A stretch of DNA of 64,000 nt from Treponema primitia ZAS-2 (GCF_000214375.1 NC_015578.1:2232001-2296000), one strand, 5' to 3'. Shown: positions 17,918 to 27,000, counted from the stretch's first letter. Notes: generated by a model not told the origin, from the sequence alone. Numbers and translations are program-made.

Positions 17918-19879
17918 ATGGGAACCAAGGGCACACCGGGCCAGGCAAAAAGCCGGCAGGACGAAGTTACACGGCTCATGCAGGAGGAGACTGAAAAGGT
18001 CATCCATCACATAAAAACCCAACTGCCCAAGGAAGTGGTTGAACGGCTGGATGTCCCGGGGGGGCTCAAGGATAATTTGCTGAATTTTTTCAACCGGAGT
18101 TTTCAGGATCTGTTCAATCATTATCTGGGAAGTACCGAAGACGATATTGGGAAAAGCCTGCGCGACTTTCAACAAAGTTCCCCGCGCAGTTATGCTGGGG
18201 GAGATCTTCCCCGGTACGCCCCCAGGGACATTACAGAACTTCTTACGGGCATAGGCGGGACAGGTAAATTCAACACCGGGGAAATCGAAAAATCCCTGGT
18301 CAATATGTACGGTCATTTCCAGGGTCACCTTCAAAAAAGCATCAATGAACTGGAAGATAAGACCAGCAGCCTCCTCCGGCACAGGACCGATACAGGGGCC
18401 TTTATCCGGGGTGACGGAAGTTATAGGGTGGTCAAGTGCAGTTTCAGGGACAACCTGGAAAAGCCCAGGACGGTAACGGACCTTAAACTTTCGATTAATA
18501 TTCCTGAATCGGATCTGATAAGCCCCATCTTTCACTACCAGGCTACCGCAGAATATCTGATAAAGGATCTGCTCTCCAGACGGATACAGAATAGCATTGA
18601 CAAGGAAATTGAACAGCTTCGGGATGAACGGATAGATGAGGGCTTAGAGGATCTGAACGATACGGATCTGCTCCTGCATAAGTTGGATCAGGTGGAGGAA
18701 TTCACCGATGACAATGCGGATCAGGACAAAGCGAAGCGGTACTCCCTGCTCGCCAAGAGCATCATGGACCGGCTTAAGGGCATGGGTGCAGAACTTGAAG
18801 GGGATTACGACCAGTTGAATATACGGGAAAACCTCAGGAAGATCATTGATTCCGAAAATATCCGGGATAGAGGCTTCAACACTGCGATTAATTCCATTAC
18901 CACAATCCTGGACAATGCCCGGCTTGGATTTCAATACATTGAAAACTTAAAAAACGCCCGGGAACTGGTTATCCGGGAATATGAAGACACGGATACCCAG
19001 GGGCTTCCGGACGAACGGTACCAGCTGCGGCTGCGTTACTACGATACCAATCAGCTTACAGAAGCCCGCAAAGCCTATGACGCTCAGATGAAGAGTTTCG
19101 GGACCGAGGTAAAACTGGTTTGGGACATACTTCAGGTAATCTACGAGGAGGGCAAATCCCCCTTTAAGGTCTGTGACTTCAAGGACCTGACCCGAAAAAC
19201 CCAGGACCGGATCCGTAAACTGAATAAGGACCAGGCTGGCCCCTACGGGGATCTTGAAAAACCCTGGGATGAAATGAGTTTTGTACGCCCTACTGAGACC
19301 GAGGTGGAGAAGGCGAACCGCACCTACACCTGGGAAAAGGAAAATATCCAGCGCCGCATCCCCATCATACGGAGCCTGATCCAGGAAATTTACAATTACG
19401 ATTATCCTGTGGAACGGCGCTCCCTGGAGGATAGGCTGAATTTTCTGGAAGCGGAATACAATCGCTTTGAGTACGGCATCAACCCCTACCACCTCCAGCC
19501 CGGGCTGGTCCTGGATATGGATATCACTTCAATAAAACGGAAAAAACTGACCCTGGAGGCAATGTCCAATGTGCTCACCGAATTCCTCCGCACTGTTTCC
19601 CGGGGCTTCCAGGATGCAGCCCTCTCCAACAGTCCCCGCCAGGGGGGCACCGGCAATCAGAGGAATGACCGTTTCCGCAAGGGAAATCTTGGCAACCCCA
19701 GCCCCGCCGGGTCCGCCTCCTTTCTTGCGGGCAGCATTTCTGCCAGTTTAGGTATGGACGAAACCCAACCTCTCCCGGATTCGGTGCCTATGGAAGAGGA
19801 TCCGGAAAGCGGGTCGGATACGGAACTTCCAGTGAAGTCTCCCACAGATGAAGAAGCCGGGGAGATTCGGGAAATTTGA
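17918..19879 (+). CDS. cfpA: Cytoplasmic filament protein A
   Basis: A 653-residue protein that matches treponemal CfpA along its length as I recall it. Characteristic stretches are VTRLMQEETEKV near the N-terminus, GKFNTGEIEKSLVNMYGH, TGAFIRGDGSYRVVKCSF, NIRDRGFNTAINSITTILD, LPDERYQLRLRYYD and INPYHLQPGLVLDMD near the C-terminus. CfpA builds the ribbon of cytoplasmic filaments under the inner membrane along the flagellar axis and is needed for normal cell division in Treponema. The sequence is largely helical and charged, with no signal peptide. The tail after residue ~585 is low-complexity and acidic and appears divergent. Start: ATG with AAGGAG seven to ten bases upstream. It follows the Ig/barrel gene by 18 bases and overlaps the next gene by 4, so it seems part of the same transcript. 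Confidence 0.93.
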   Translation: MGTKGTPGQAKSRQDEVTRLMQEETEKVIHHIKTQLPKEVVERLDVPGGLKDNLLNFFNRSFQDLFNHYLGSTEDDIGKSLRDFQQSSPRSYAGGDLPRYAPRDITELLTGIGGTGKFNTGEIEKSLVNMYGHFQGHLQKSINELEDKTSSLLRHRTDTGAFIRGDGSYRVVKCSFRDNLEKPRTVTDLKLSINIPESDLISPIFHYQATAEYLIKDLLSRRIQNSIDKEIEQLRDERIDEGLEDLNDTDLLLHKLDQVEEFTDDNADQDKAKRYSLLAKSIMDRLKGMGAELEGDYDQLNIRENLRKIIDSENIRDRGFNTAINSITTILDNARLGFQYIENLKNARELVIREYEDTDTQGLPDERYQLRLRYYDTNQLTEARKAYDAQMKSFGTEVKLVWDILQVIYEEGKSPFKVCDFKDLTRKTQDRIRKLNKDQAGPYGDLEKPWDEMSFVRPTETEVEKANRTYTWEKENIQRRIPIIRSLIQEIYNYDYPVERRSLEDRLNFLEAEYNRFEYGINPYHLQPGLVLDMDITSIKRKKLTLEAMSNVLTEFLRTVSRGFQDAALSNSPRQGGTGNQRNDRFRKGNLGNPSPAGSASFLAGSISASLGMDETQPLPDSVPMEEDPESGSDTELPVKSPTDEEAGEIREI

Positions 19880-21201
19880 TACGGACCACATCAACCTTAC
19901 TGATAGTTTTATTGCTGGTAGGGTGCGGCAAACAGGAACCTGTAAAACTGCGGGTACTGAATTATACAGACAGCACATCCCCCGCTTATTCAACTGAACT
20001 TGAACGGGTATGGGAAGCCTTTGAAAAGGCAAATCCGGAGATTATCCTGGAACGGGAGGATCTCCGGGGAGAATCCTTTTTTAACAGGCTTGAGACCTAT
20101 ATCACCGCAGGGGATCTTCCGGATGTGATCTACGCATGGCCTTCGGAACAGGCCGCAGGGCTTACCGCCCCGGGTATCACAGAGCTTCATGCCAAAAAAC
20201 TCCTCAAGGACCTGGCGCCCCTCATTAAAAAGGACAAACTTGGAATGACCTACTCCCCGGTTGCCCTGGACGGCGCGCTTCAGGCAGGTGGCTATCTGGG
20301 GATTTTACCCCGGTCCATCGGTTCCAGCCACAGTTTTTATGTCAATAATGCGGTTCTTCGGGATGCAGGACTTAGTCCAGCAAAGACCTACGATGAACTG
20401 AAAGCCCAGGTTCCCCTGCTGGCCGCCAAGGGGTATGACACGGTTATTATCGGTAATCAGGACGGCTGGGTAATGCCCTACTGCCTTTTTTCGCTTTTGG
20501 CCGGACGGTTCTGCGGCCCCCGCTGGGAACAGCGTATACTCTCGGGAGAAGCAAAATTCACGGATGAAGATTTTATAGCGGCTATCAGCTTCGTACAGAA
20601 TCTCTACCGGGATGCTGTGATCCCCATGGAGACACTAAACTATTCCTACGGAGACGTTACCCGGCGCTTTGCCACAGGCCAGTCAGCCTATTTGATCGAC
20701 AGCCAACAACGGGCAGCCGCCCTGGTAAGTCCCGACACCAATGGTGATACATTAATCTCAGCGGAACGGGAGGAAGACATACTCCTCAGGGTATTCCCTG
20801 AAATCAGGGGAGTAAAACTAAACAATTCTACCTCGGTTATCCCCGGCCCCGGATGGGGCATCGGCGCTCAGGTAGCTTCAAATTCCGCAAAGGAAAAAGC
20901 AGCCTGGGGTCTGGTAAAGTGGCTTTCCGGCAAGGAAGTCCAGACTTGGCTTTTGGAATCAGGGGCCATCATGACAGCCACCCGCACTGATATTGAAATT
21001 GACAGCCTGCCCCTATCCCTCCTACAAAAGGCCGCCGCCGGCTTCGCCGGCAACTACAGCGCCGGAACCGCAGTGATCAGCAGGACCTTCCAGTCCCGGG
21101 TAAACGTCTCCCTCAACGATGGCTTGCAAGAACTGGGGATTGGAACCAAGTCCGCCAAACAGGTGGCAGAAGCGGTTCAACGCAGTTTTGAACAGCCGTA
21201 A
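19876..21201 (+). CDS. Sugar-type extracellular solute-binding lipoprotein
   Basis: A 441-residue protein starting at TTG within the TTGA overlap with the cfpA stop. It has a short lipoprotein signal with lipobox LLVGC (Cys17), followed by a family 1 solute-binding fold: NYTDSTSPAYSTELERVWEAF, the typical segment FFNRLETYITAGDLPDVI, and the late GPGWGIGAQ ... AAWGLVKWLSGKEVQTWLLE pattern. It would bind a sugar or oligosaccharide in the periplasm for an ABC importer. No permease or ATPase genes are adjacent, so it either serves a transporter encoded elsewhere or has another role in the envelope block. It converges with the minus-strand gene ending at 21207, and I see no terminator in the 5-base gap. 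Confidence 0.88.
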   Translation: MIRTTSTLLIVLLLVGCGKQEPVKLRVLNYTDSTSPAYSTELERVWEAFEKANPEIILEREDLRGESFFNRLETYITAGDLPDVIYAWPSEQAAGLTAPGITELHAKKLLKDLAPLIKKDKLGMTYSPVALDGALQAGGYLGILPRSIGSSHSFYVNNAVLRDAGLSPAKTYDELKAQVPLLAAKGYDTVIIGNQDGWVMPYCLFSLLAGRFCGPRWEQRILSGEAKFTDEDFIAAISFVQNLYRDAVIPMETLNYSYGDVTRRFATGQSAYLIDSQQRAAALVSPDTNGDTLISAEREEDILLRVFPEIRGVKLNNSTSVIPGPGWGIGAQVASNSAKEKAAWGLVKWLSGKEVQTWLLESGAIMTATRTDIEIDSLPLSLLQKAAAGFAGNYSAGTAVISRTFQSRVNVSLNDGLQELGIGTKSAKQVAEAVQRSFEQP

Positions 21202-21206
21202 CGGAA

Positions 21207-21875
21207 CTAAAGGTGCATGCGCCGCTGGAGTTCCTGCCACAGGGATTTACCCTCAAAGAGCAGGAGAAAAGCCAGAGATATTATGGAAAGGGTAAAACAA
21301 ACAAGGGCAGGATAGATGATGGTGACCACATGAAAGATCACCAGCAATAATGAAAAAATACTGATCACACTGATAAATCCCAGAAATAAACAGTAATCTT
21401 CAACTTTTAGCCTGCGTACCTTTGCAAATACCGCTAGGGCAACCATAGAACAACTAAAGAGTATGGGAATTACAAAATTCAGGGACCACTTATAAAAACC
21501 ATTGAAAAAATCCCAGAGTAGAACCAACAGGGATATTATCATAAGCTGACGGAAAATAATTTTGGGAATGTCCCACCATTGCCGGTTAATAACCAGAAAA
21601 GAAAGCCAGAGGCTGGCAAGGCCTGCGATGATAAAAAGTGACCACAAAATCCCCGAAACCGGCAGGGCAATATTTACCGCCACGGATATGGCCGCCACAG
21701 CAATGGTGCCGAAGGCGATAAAGCTAAGGAGCCTTTTGAAAGAACCCGAAGGAGGCTGAATGAGGGGGAAAACATTCCCCTCAGGTTCGGCGATTCCGGT
21801 CAAATCTCCCTGGCAGAGGGGGCATCGTTGAGGGTTGCCGGCTACCTTGACATTACATTTATTACAAACAAGCAT
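21207..21875 (-). CDS. Zinc-ribbon integral membrane protein (DUF6320-like)
   Basis: The ATG at 21875 is chosen because it follows the stop of the upstream gene by one base and has GGGAG at suitable distance; a longer frame exists upstream. The 222-residue product opens with a zinc-ribbon, CNKCNVKVAG...CPLC, with four cysteines in CxxC pairs. About six hydrophobic segments follow, covering nearly all of residues 45-210. The architecture (N-terminal zinc ribbon plus multispanning region) resembles the DUF6320 family, which is often encoded beside condensation-type acyltransferases and alpha/beta hydrolases, as it is here. Function unknown; a membrane partner of the acyltransferase is plausible. 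Confidence 0.82.
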   Translation of the reverse strand: MLVCNKCNVKVAGNPQRCPLCQGDLTGIAEPEGNVFPLIQPPSGSFKRLLSFIAFGTIAVAAISVAVNIALPVSGILWSLFIIAGLASLWLSFLVINRQWWDIPKIIFRQLMIISLLVLLWDFFNGFYKWSLNFVIPILFSCSMVALAVFAKVRRLKVEDYCLFLGFISVISIFSLLLVIFHVVTIIYPALVCFTLSIISLAFLLLFEGKSLWQELQRRMHL

Positions 21876-21876
21876 A

Positions 21877-23142
21877 CTAGGCTCCCAATCCTGCAAGGTT
21901 GGAGACAATCGTAATATCCAGACCTAAATTCCCCAGGGCACGGAAGAAGGCCCTCTGAATACCCGAGCTTACCAGAGGGGAAGAAAAACTGATCACCAGG
22001 GTATCCTCAAAGGAACAGATGGCGACATGGGGACGTTTTGTACTGGTAAATAAACTGAACAGGCTTATATGGGGAGCAAGCTCCCGGGGCATGCTGATCT
22101 TTCCGATGTTGGATAGCGCAGCGCTGTCCTCCATATCCGCCTTCCATGCAGCGGTTTTCAATACCGGGGCCTTGACCACCAGGGGCACCACCTTCAAGGC
22201 AAATGCATCCTCCAGGGAAAAAAGCCGGTTGATCCGCTCCTGGATCCGTTCAGGGGTCAACTCTGTTTTAAAAGAAAGCTTAACCCGCTCTGCTACATCC
22301 TCCAGGGTCTTCCCCTGGGTAGAAAAATTGTGGGAAACATTAATAGCCCCAAAAAAATTCCGGGCCGTAGGGGTGGCAAAATATTTTCGCAGATCCACAG
22401 GAATAGTGACGGACACCGGCTTATCCTCATCCCGGATCTTCATACCCTCATGGATGGAACAAATAAGCAGGCTGACAAGAAATTCGCTTACCGTGGTTTG
22501 ATGTTCATGGGCTTTTTGTATCATTGCAGAAACCGAAACATGGCCTTCAATAATACCTATCCTGGATTCGGGAAACCGTTCGCCCCTGATACGGTACGCC
22601 CGGGGCAGAGAGGGAATCCGGGGCGCTCTTTTTTTAGAGTAATACTTATCAAAGGCGTCCAGGCTTTTTTGCTCATCCGAGGCATCGTCGTTTTCCAGGT
22701 GAATATTTTTATCAATTCTATGGGGATATTTTTCCGTAAGGTAGTGGTACACGATGGTTTTCAGAAACTGGAGGGCCCCAACTCCATCGGAAAGGGCATG
22801 ATAAATTTCCAGGTTGATCCGTTTACGGTAATAGCTAAGCTCAAAGAGGAGGTTTTTCCTGTTCACATCATACAGGGGCGCACAGGGGGGTTTATATTCC
22901 TCCCGTACCACAGGCTGTATATCACTTTTTTCAAAATAGTACCAAAAGAAGCCCCGGCGTATGACAAACCGGTAGAAAGGATACTCGCCCAGGCTGGCGT
23001 TCAGGGCACGCTGCAGGGTCTCTGCATCCACTGCCTCCCGAAGCTCGCAGCAGAAACGGAAAACCTTGGTGTCATCCTTGGTGGTACTGGGAGGAAATAT
23101 TTTTGCGGCATTATCCAGACGACTCCATTGATTAGAATACAC
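21877..23142 (-). CDS. Condensation-fold acyltransferase (alcohol acetyltransferase-like)
   Basis: A 421-residue protein starting at GTG with AGGGGAG five bases upstream. Residues 1-140 and the motif HALSDG (about residue 138) match the HHxxxDG catalytic signature of the condensation/alcohol acetyltransferase/WS-DGAT fold, in which the second His is the general base. A later VSVTIPVDLRKYF stretch and the pattern NIGKI also fit this fold. There is no signal peptide or membrane segment. It would transfer an acyl group from a thioester to an alcohol or amine; the substrate is unknown. It lies between an alpha/beta hydrolase gene (9-base gap) and the zinc-ribbon membrane protein gene (1-base gap), an arrangement that suggests lipid or ester metabolism. 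Confidence 0.82.
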   Translation of the reverse strand: MYSNQWSRLDNAAKIFPPSTTKDDTKVFRFCCELREAVDAETLQRALNASLGEYPFYRFVIRRGFFWYYFEKSDIQPVVREEYKPPCAPLYDVNRKNLLFELSYYRKRINLEIYHALSDGVGALQFLKTIVYHYLTEKYPHRIDKNIHLENDDASDEQKSLDAFDKYYSKKRAPRIPSLPRAYRIRGERFPESRIGIIEGHVSVSAMIQKAHEHQTTVSEFLVSLLICSIHEGMKIRDEDKPVSVTIPVDLRKYFATPTARNFFGAINVSHNFSTQGKTLEDVAERVKLSFKTELTPERIQERINRLFSLEDAFALKVVPLVVKAPVLKTAAWKADMEDSAALSNIGKISMPRELAPHISLFSLFTSTKRPHVAICSFEDTLVISFSSPLVSSGIQRAFFRALGNLGLDITIVSNLAGLGA

Positions 23143-23151
23143 GGCGCTCCC

Positions 23152-24075
23152 CTACTCATCCAAAAATGCGTTAATCAGTTCATAGGTTTTCTGCACATGA
23201 ACAAAGCGTGGGGAAAGCATCATATAGGCGTGAAAGGCATCCTTCATCCTGAAAACCTTCACCTGAACCCCCGCCTCTTCCAGCCGCTTCCCATAAAACT
23301 CCCCCTCATCCCGGAGTGGGCAATACTCGGCACTGATGATCAGGGTTTTAGGCTGGCCGCTTAGATCCGCTGCTTCAAGTGGCGCAAAATAGGGATTTTT
23401 GTAATCATCATCCGAGGACTTGTACAGGTCTATCATATCTGCCACTCGTTTTGAAGTTAACAAATAATCGGTTCCATTGGTCCTGATGGATTCAAAGGGC
23501 GAAGAGGAACTGTGATCCGCAGCGACCGCAGGATAGATCAAAATTTGCCGGGGAGGCAAAAATTCACCCCGGTCCCTGGCCATAAGGGAAACCGCCGCTG
23601 CCAGGTTGCCCCCGGCGCTGTCCCCGATAATGGTTATATTGGCAGGGTCCACGTTGAGCAGACTCTTACCCAGGAACAATTCCCGGGCCACGGCGTAACA
23701 ATCCTCCGGGGCAGCGGGAAAATGGCTTTCCGGAGCAAGCCGGTAATCCACAGAAACCACCACCGCAGAAATAGCCCCGGCTAAATAGCCGCACATCTTA
23801 GTATAACTTTCAATACTTCCGGTAACCCAGCCGCCGCCATGGAAAAACAAAAGGAGCCGCCGGGGGCTTCCCTTTTTGGGCAAAAAGACCCGCACAGGCA
23901 CCTCATAATCACCGGATTTTACCATATGATCCCAGATTGAATAGGCCTCAGGTTTAGGTCTTAGCCGGGCGGACAGATTTTCAAACTGTCGCTCCACCTT
24001 ATAGCTCTTCTTAATATCCACATTCAGGTAGGCTATAGCTTTCAGAGCCGCCCGCATCGCCTTGTTTATAGCCAC
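23152..24075 (-). CDS. Alpha/beta hydrolase, HSL-type esterase
   Basis: An esterase of the hormone-sensitive lipase family, 307 residues from the GTG at 24075. It shows the oxyanion-hole motif HGGGW, the nucleophile elbow GDSAGG, and a late CPLRDEG aspartate and DAFHAYM histidine that complete the triad. No signal peptide is seen, so it is probably cytoplasmic. I chose GTG 24075 because GAGG lies six bases upstream; ATG 24057 is an alternative. The frame stays open to 24189, but those codons run into the terminal repeat of a MITE-like element and are probably not translated. It is the first gene of a tight trio with the acyltransferase and zinc-ribbon membrane genes. Confidence 0.88.
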   Translation of the reverse strand: MAINKAMRAALKAIAYLNVDIKKSYKVERQFENLSARLRPKPEAYSIWDHMVKSGDYEVPVRVFLPKKGSPRRLLLFFHGGGWVTGSIESYTKMCGYLAGAISAVVVSVDYRLAPESHFPAAPEDCYAVARELFLGKSLLNVDPANITIIGDSAGGNLAAAVSLMARDRGEFLPPRQILIYPAVAADHSSSSPFESIRTNGTDYLLTSKRVADMIDLYKSSDDDYKNPYFAPLEAADLSGQPKTLIISAEYCPLRDEGEFYGKRLEEAGVQVKVFRMKDAFHAYMMLSPRFVHVQKTYELINAFLDE

Positions 24076-24116
24076 ATTTTGCCTCGCAGGGATAGTATAC
24101 AGCAATTTTCTCTGTT

Positions 24117-24392
24117 TATGATAGCTGTATTGGTGGTAGTGACCGGGGCGCTCCCCTGCGCAAGCAGGTTCTTGGCAATTCCCTACCACCCTAACCTGTA
24201 GAGCCTGCCTACGGAGCCCGGTAGGTCTCCTCCGGCAGAGAATTCCAGAGACGGGTGGCAGGGAATTGCCCGCCCGCCCCTGCCTCTGTCCCTATATAGG
24301 TACCTTAAAGCGGTTGCTATATACAATGGTATGGTTGACTTTAGTCGTTTGACGCTTTTTCGCCCGGTCAGTAGCCCAGCAGAGCTGTCATA
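24117..24392. mobile_element. MITE-like palindromic element, copy A, with both terminal repeats
   Basis: An imperfect terminal inverted repeat of about 32 bases lies at 24117-24150 and 24361-24392 (shared parts include TATGA, AGCT and TGACCGGG). Inside it, 24171-24190 pairs with 24254-24273 (CAATTCCCT...AGGGAATTG). Within that is a core starting CTAACCTGTAGA (24191) and ending AATTCCAGAGACGG (24241-24254). The same core recurs at 31011-31082 and, reversed, at 31458-31528. No transposase is encoded. It fills the gap between the esterase and the DUF192 gene; I see no other gene in this stretch. Confidence 0.72.
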
Positions 24393-24409
24393 AACTGAGA
24401 ACACCAGCC

Positions 24410-24886
24410 TTACTGTACCGGCCCGCACCGATCGCCGATACTGATCCCTGCCCTGGTGAACCAGCCCTGGGGGACTTCCAGGGCATAGCGGCCTGAGCGG
24501 CGTGATTGAATCGCAGTTGTATCCTGGGGCTTCATGTCGTGGATTTCCATAATACGGCCGTCATAGGCGATATAGGCTATGGACAGGGGAAGCAGGGTAT
24601 TTTTCATCCAAAATGAAAGGATCTGGTCCTTTTCAAATACAAAGAGCATCCCCTCCCCGTCTTTCAGGGAGCTCCGCCCCATGAGGCCCCGAGCACGCTG
24701 ATCATCGGTTCGGGCAATTTCAGCCAACAGTTTTACTGTTTCCCCGTTTTCCCGCTCTATGGTAAGCTCCCGCTGTTCCAGCTTGTGCTGCCTCCCGGTA
24801 CTTCCGGCGGAATCACCGGGAGCGCAGTTTACTGCCCCTGCGCCGATCAGGATCAGGCTAAAAAAAAGACTCCGGGGGCATTTCAC
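24410..24886 (-). CDS. DUF192-family lipoprotein
   Basis: A 158-residue protein starting at GTG one base after the stop of the upstream gene. It has a lipoprotein signal ending in VNC (Cys21-22 region), a short linker, then a DUF192 domain: RARGLMGR near residue 65, GMLFVFEKDQILSFWMKNT, PLSIAYIAYDGRIMEI and the closing ALEVPQGWFTRAGISIGD. Those are the hallmark segments of the family, which is widespread and of unknown biochemical role. Length and lipoprotein anchoring are usual for the family. It is translationally coupled to the secreted protein gene upstream. Its stop lies 18 bases from the end of the MITE-like element. Confidence 0.92.
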   Translation of the reverse strand: MKCPRSLFFSLILIGAGAVNCAPGDSAGSTGRQHKLEQRELTIERENGETVKLLAEIARTDDQRARGLMGRSSLKDGEGMLFVFEKDQILSFWMKNTLLPLSIAYIAYDGRIMEIHDMKPQDTTAIQSRRSGRYALEVPQGWFTRAGISIGDRCGPVQ

Positions 24887-24887
24887 G

Positions 24888-25595
24888 TTAAAACCCGTCC
24901 AAAAAAGAATTCCGGTTGAGCAGTTCCCGGGAGCCGTCGGCGGAGGAGCTTTTGACCATAGCGCTGAAGGCCGGCTTGTCTATGTACTTCACCGTCAGGG
25001 GCCGCTCAATAGAGACCCGGGTCTCGGCGGTTTCCCAGACAGCCTCCTTGGGGCTCAAGGAACTGGGGGGGCCGTAACGTTTCACAAAGCTGGTAAAAAC
25101 CGAGTAGTGATCCACCAGCCGGGTATCCAGGATAAAAGACATGATGAACAGGGATTCATCCCGGAACTGAAAGAAAGCGCGCCGGATAAAGGACAGGCCC
25201 TGGGTTTCCACTAGGGTTTGATCCTGGTCCGAAGGGACCAGGGAGACATCCCGGTCTTCACGGAAGCGGAATATGTCATCCTCCCGGAGAACTATCTTGA
25301 GCCCATCAAGACCGATTCCTAAAAAAATGTGCCGGAAACTGCGGGGCAACTCAGCGTAGACCGAGGGTTCCTCGGCCGCCGTTTCTTCCACATCTAAATA
25401 ATTGAGGTATTCCTCGTCTTGGGTGTATCCCTCTGCCGCTTGGCCTTCAGTGTCCCCTTGGCCTTCGGTTTCTTCCGAAAAGTTGCTCCAGTCATATTCA
25501 AAGCCCTCATCGGCGTTGCCATTATCCTGGGCGTACAAAGCGCCGGAAAGGAGGAGCAAAGACAAGGCCAGTACCAGGGACAGATGTTTCATCAT
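24888..25595 (-). CDS. Secreted protein of unknown function
   Basis: A 235-residue protein with a clear Sec signal peptide (about residues 1-22, cleavage after LYA) and no lipobox. A short acidic, low-complexity linker rich in Glu/Gly/Asp covers residues ~23-70. The remaining folded part contains HIFLGIGLDGLKIVL, a FIRRAFFQFRDESLFIMSF stretch and a Tyr/Gly turn before KEAVWETAETRVSIERP. This pattern resembles small treponemal periplasmic proteins, but I do not recognise a family. It is co-transcribed with the DUF192 lipoprotein. An alternative ATG one codon downstream exists. Confidence 0.85.
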   Translation of the reverse strand: MMKHLSLVLALSLLLLSGALYAQDNGNADEGFEYDWSNFSEETEGQGDTEGQAAEGYTQDEEYLNYLDVEETAAEEPSVYAELPRSFRHIFLGIGLDGLKIVLREDDIFRFREDRDVSLVPSDQDQTLVETQGLSFIRRAFFQFRDESLFIMSFILDTRLVDHYSVFTSFVKRYGPPSSLSPKEAVWETAETRVSIERPLTVKYIDKPAFSAMVKSSSADGSRELLNRNSFLDGF

Positions 25596-25650
25596 TTGAT
25601 TATCGGTGAATTCAGCGCTAAAACTAAACGCTTCAAGTGATTCTCGGTTT

Positions 25651-25680
25651 AGGATAGCTGTATTGGGTTACTGACCCGGG
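25651..25680. repeat. Solo terminal repeat of the MITE-like element
   Basis: The bases GATAGCTGTATTGGGTTACT at 25653-25672, followed by GACCCGGG, match the terminal repeats at 24117-24150 and (reversed) 31553-31580. No core follows within the 134-base gap between the secreted-protein gene and the cyclic-nucleotide-domain gene. It is therefore probably a truncated or decayed copy. Confidence 0.6.
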
Positions 25681-25729
25681 AGGGAAATGAGCCGCCATTG
25701 CTTGCTTAAACAGAAAATTGTTAAAGTGC

Positions 25730-26962
25730 CTAGGGTTTCTTTACCCCGGCTTTGCGGTGCTTTTCTATGCGTTCCATATTCCGATAGTACTGGGCCTGTT
25801 TGGATATCTCCCAGGCATCCAGGACGCAGATCTTTTCATTGATAAGCCGGATCTTGTGGTTATCCATAATCTTTTTCATCACCAGGTTGCCCTCCGCTTG
25901 GGAGAGACCCACCATGTTTATCAGTTCCTTGGGGCCGAAATCAAAGATATGGCTCTGGACATTTTTAAGGTCCACCCGGGCTTTTTCAAGCTGGATCAAC
26001 AGGACATCGTACAAACGTCCCAGGGGATCCGCGATCAGGGTGTTGGCTATCTGTTTATAGATGAACCAGATCCGTTCCGACAGGAGGGTGGTCAGTTTGG
26101 CGACTATCTGGGGCTGGGTGACTACCATGCGGCTAAAATTCTCCCGGTTCACTGTGAGGAGCAGGGCGTCCTCATAGGCGACTGCGCAGGCGGTTCGGGG
26201 TTTAGACTCCAGCAGTGCCATTTCCCCAAAAATATCTCCACTTTTCAGCACCGCCAGGAGAACTTCGTTATTGTCCGCTATCTTGGCTATCTTTACCGAC
26301 CCTTTCTGAATGATATACAGCTCTTCCCCGGGCTCACCCTCGGCGAATATCATAAAATCCTTGGGGTATTTCCGAATGTAGTCGCCCTCCTGGGACTCAA
26401 TGGCCTGGGTTTTAACATAGGGGGCAATTTTCATCATCCGTTCCCGGGCGAGGTTAAAATTTTCCCCCTGGGGACAAAACCTGACATACTTGGAATAGGC
26501 GTGATACGCATGGTTGTATTGGCTTATCTTGGCGTAGTACTCGGCCACAATAAAGAGGTGCTCTGTCCCCTCCTCACCTGCATTTTTCAGGGTCAGCCGG
26601 GTCAGAGCTTCGTCAAGGTAGCGCATACGTTTGGAAAACAGGAGGATGATCTTCATGGCCACTGCGGAATTCTTTTGAATCAGTTCGCTGTATTGATCCT
26701 TTTCAACGGAAATCAGGGTAACATCTGTTATGGCTTGGGCGGTTTCGATATGGCTATGGGTGGACATGGTGGATACCACCCCGAAGAAGTCCCCGGGTCC
26801 CAGGAGATTGCTCCCTTCCTCAACCACCACTTCCACGGCCTTGGAAATTCGCACCTTCCCTTCCCGGATAATGAAAAACCGGTCGGCGTTATGCTTACCC
26901 TCCACTACGATATAAGAGCCTTTCTTAAAACTGACAAACGTAAGTTGCAGCTGTCCGCTCAT
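25730..26962 (-). CDS. Regulator with two cyclic-nucleotide-binding domains
   Basis: A 410-residue cytoplasmic protein. Residues ~1-125 form a first cNMP-binding-like domain (FFIIREGKVRISKAVE, GPGDFFGVVSTM) that lacks the ligand arginine. Residues ~130-190 are helical. Residues ~195-320 form a second domain with the intact phosphate-binding cassette GDIFGEMALLESKPRTACAV, where the Glu and Arg contact cyclic nucleotide. The C-terminal ~90 residues carry a Crp-type winged-helix-like segment (GPKELINMVGLSQAEGNLVMKK). It is probably a cAMP/cGMP-responsive regulator with one working and one decayed pocket. A -10-like TATAAT lies about 40 bases upstream on the same strand. Confidence 0.88.
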   Translation of the reverse strand: MSGQLQLTFVSFKKGSYIVVEGKHNADRFFIIREGKVRISKAVEVVVEEGSNLLGPGDFFGVVSTMSTHSHIETAQAITDVTLISVEKDQYSELIQKNSAVAMKIILLFSKRMRYLDEALTRLTLKNAGEEGTEHLFIVAEYYAKISQYNHAYHAYSKYVRFCPQGENFNLARERMMKIAPYVKTQAIESQEGDYIRKYPKDFMIFAEGEPGEELYIIQKGSVKIAKIADNNEVLLAVLKSGDIFGEMALLESKPRTACAVAYEDALLLTVNRENFSRMVVTQPQIVAKLTTLLSERIWFIYKQIANTLIADPLGRLYDVLLIQLEKARVDLKNVQSHIFDFGPKELINMVGLSQAEGNLVMKKIMDNHKIRLINEKICVLDAWEISKQAQYYRNMERIEKHRKAGVKKP

Positions 26963-27000
26963 AAAACCCCGCTAAAGTATAAAATCCCGAAAAAATTGTC

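Noticed and set aside
22330-23364. 344-codon plus-strand frame opposite the acyltransferase and esterase genes
   Set aside because: Spans two coherent minus-strand genes and their gap; no recognisable domain.
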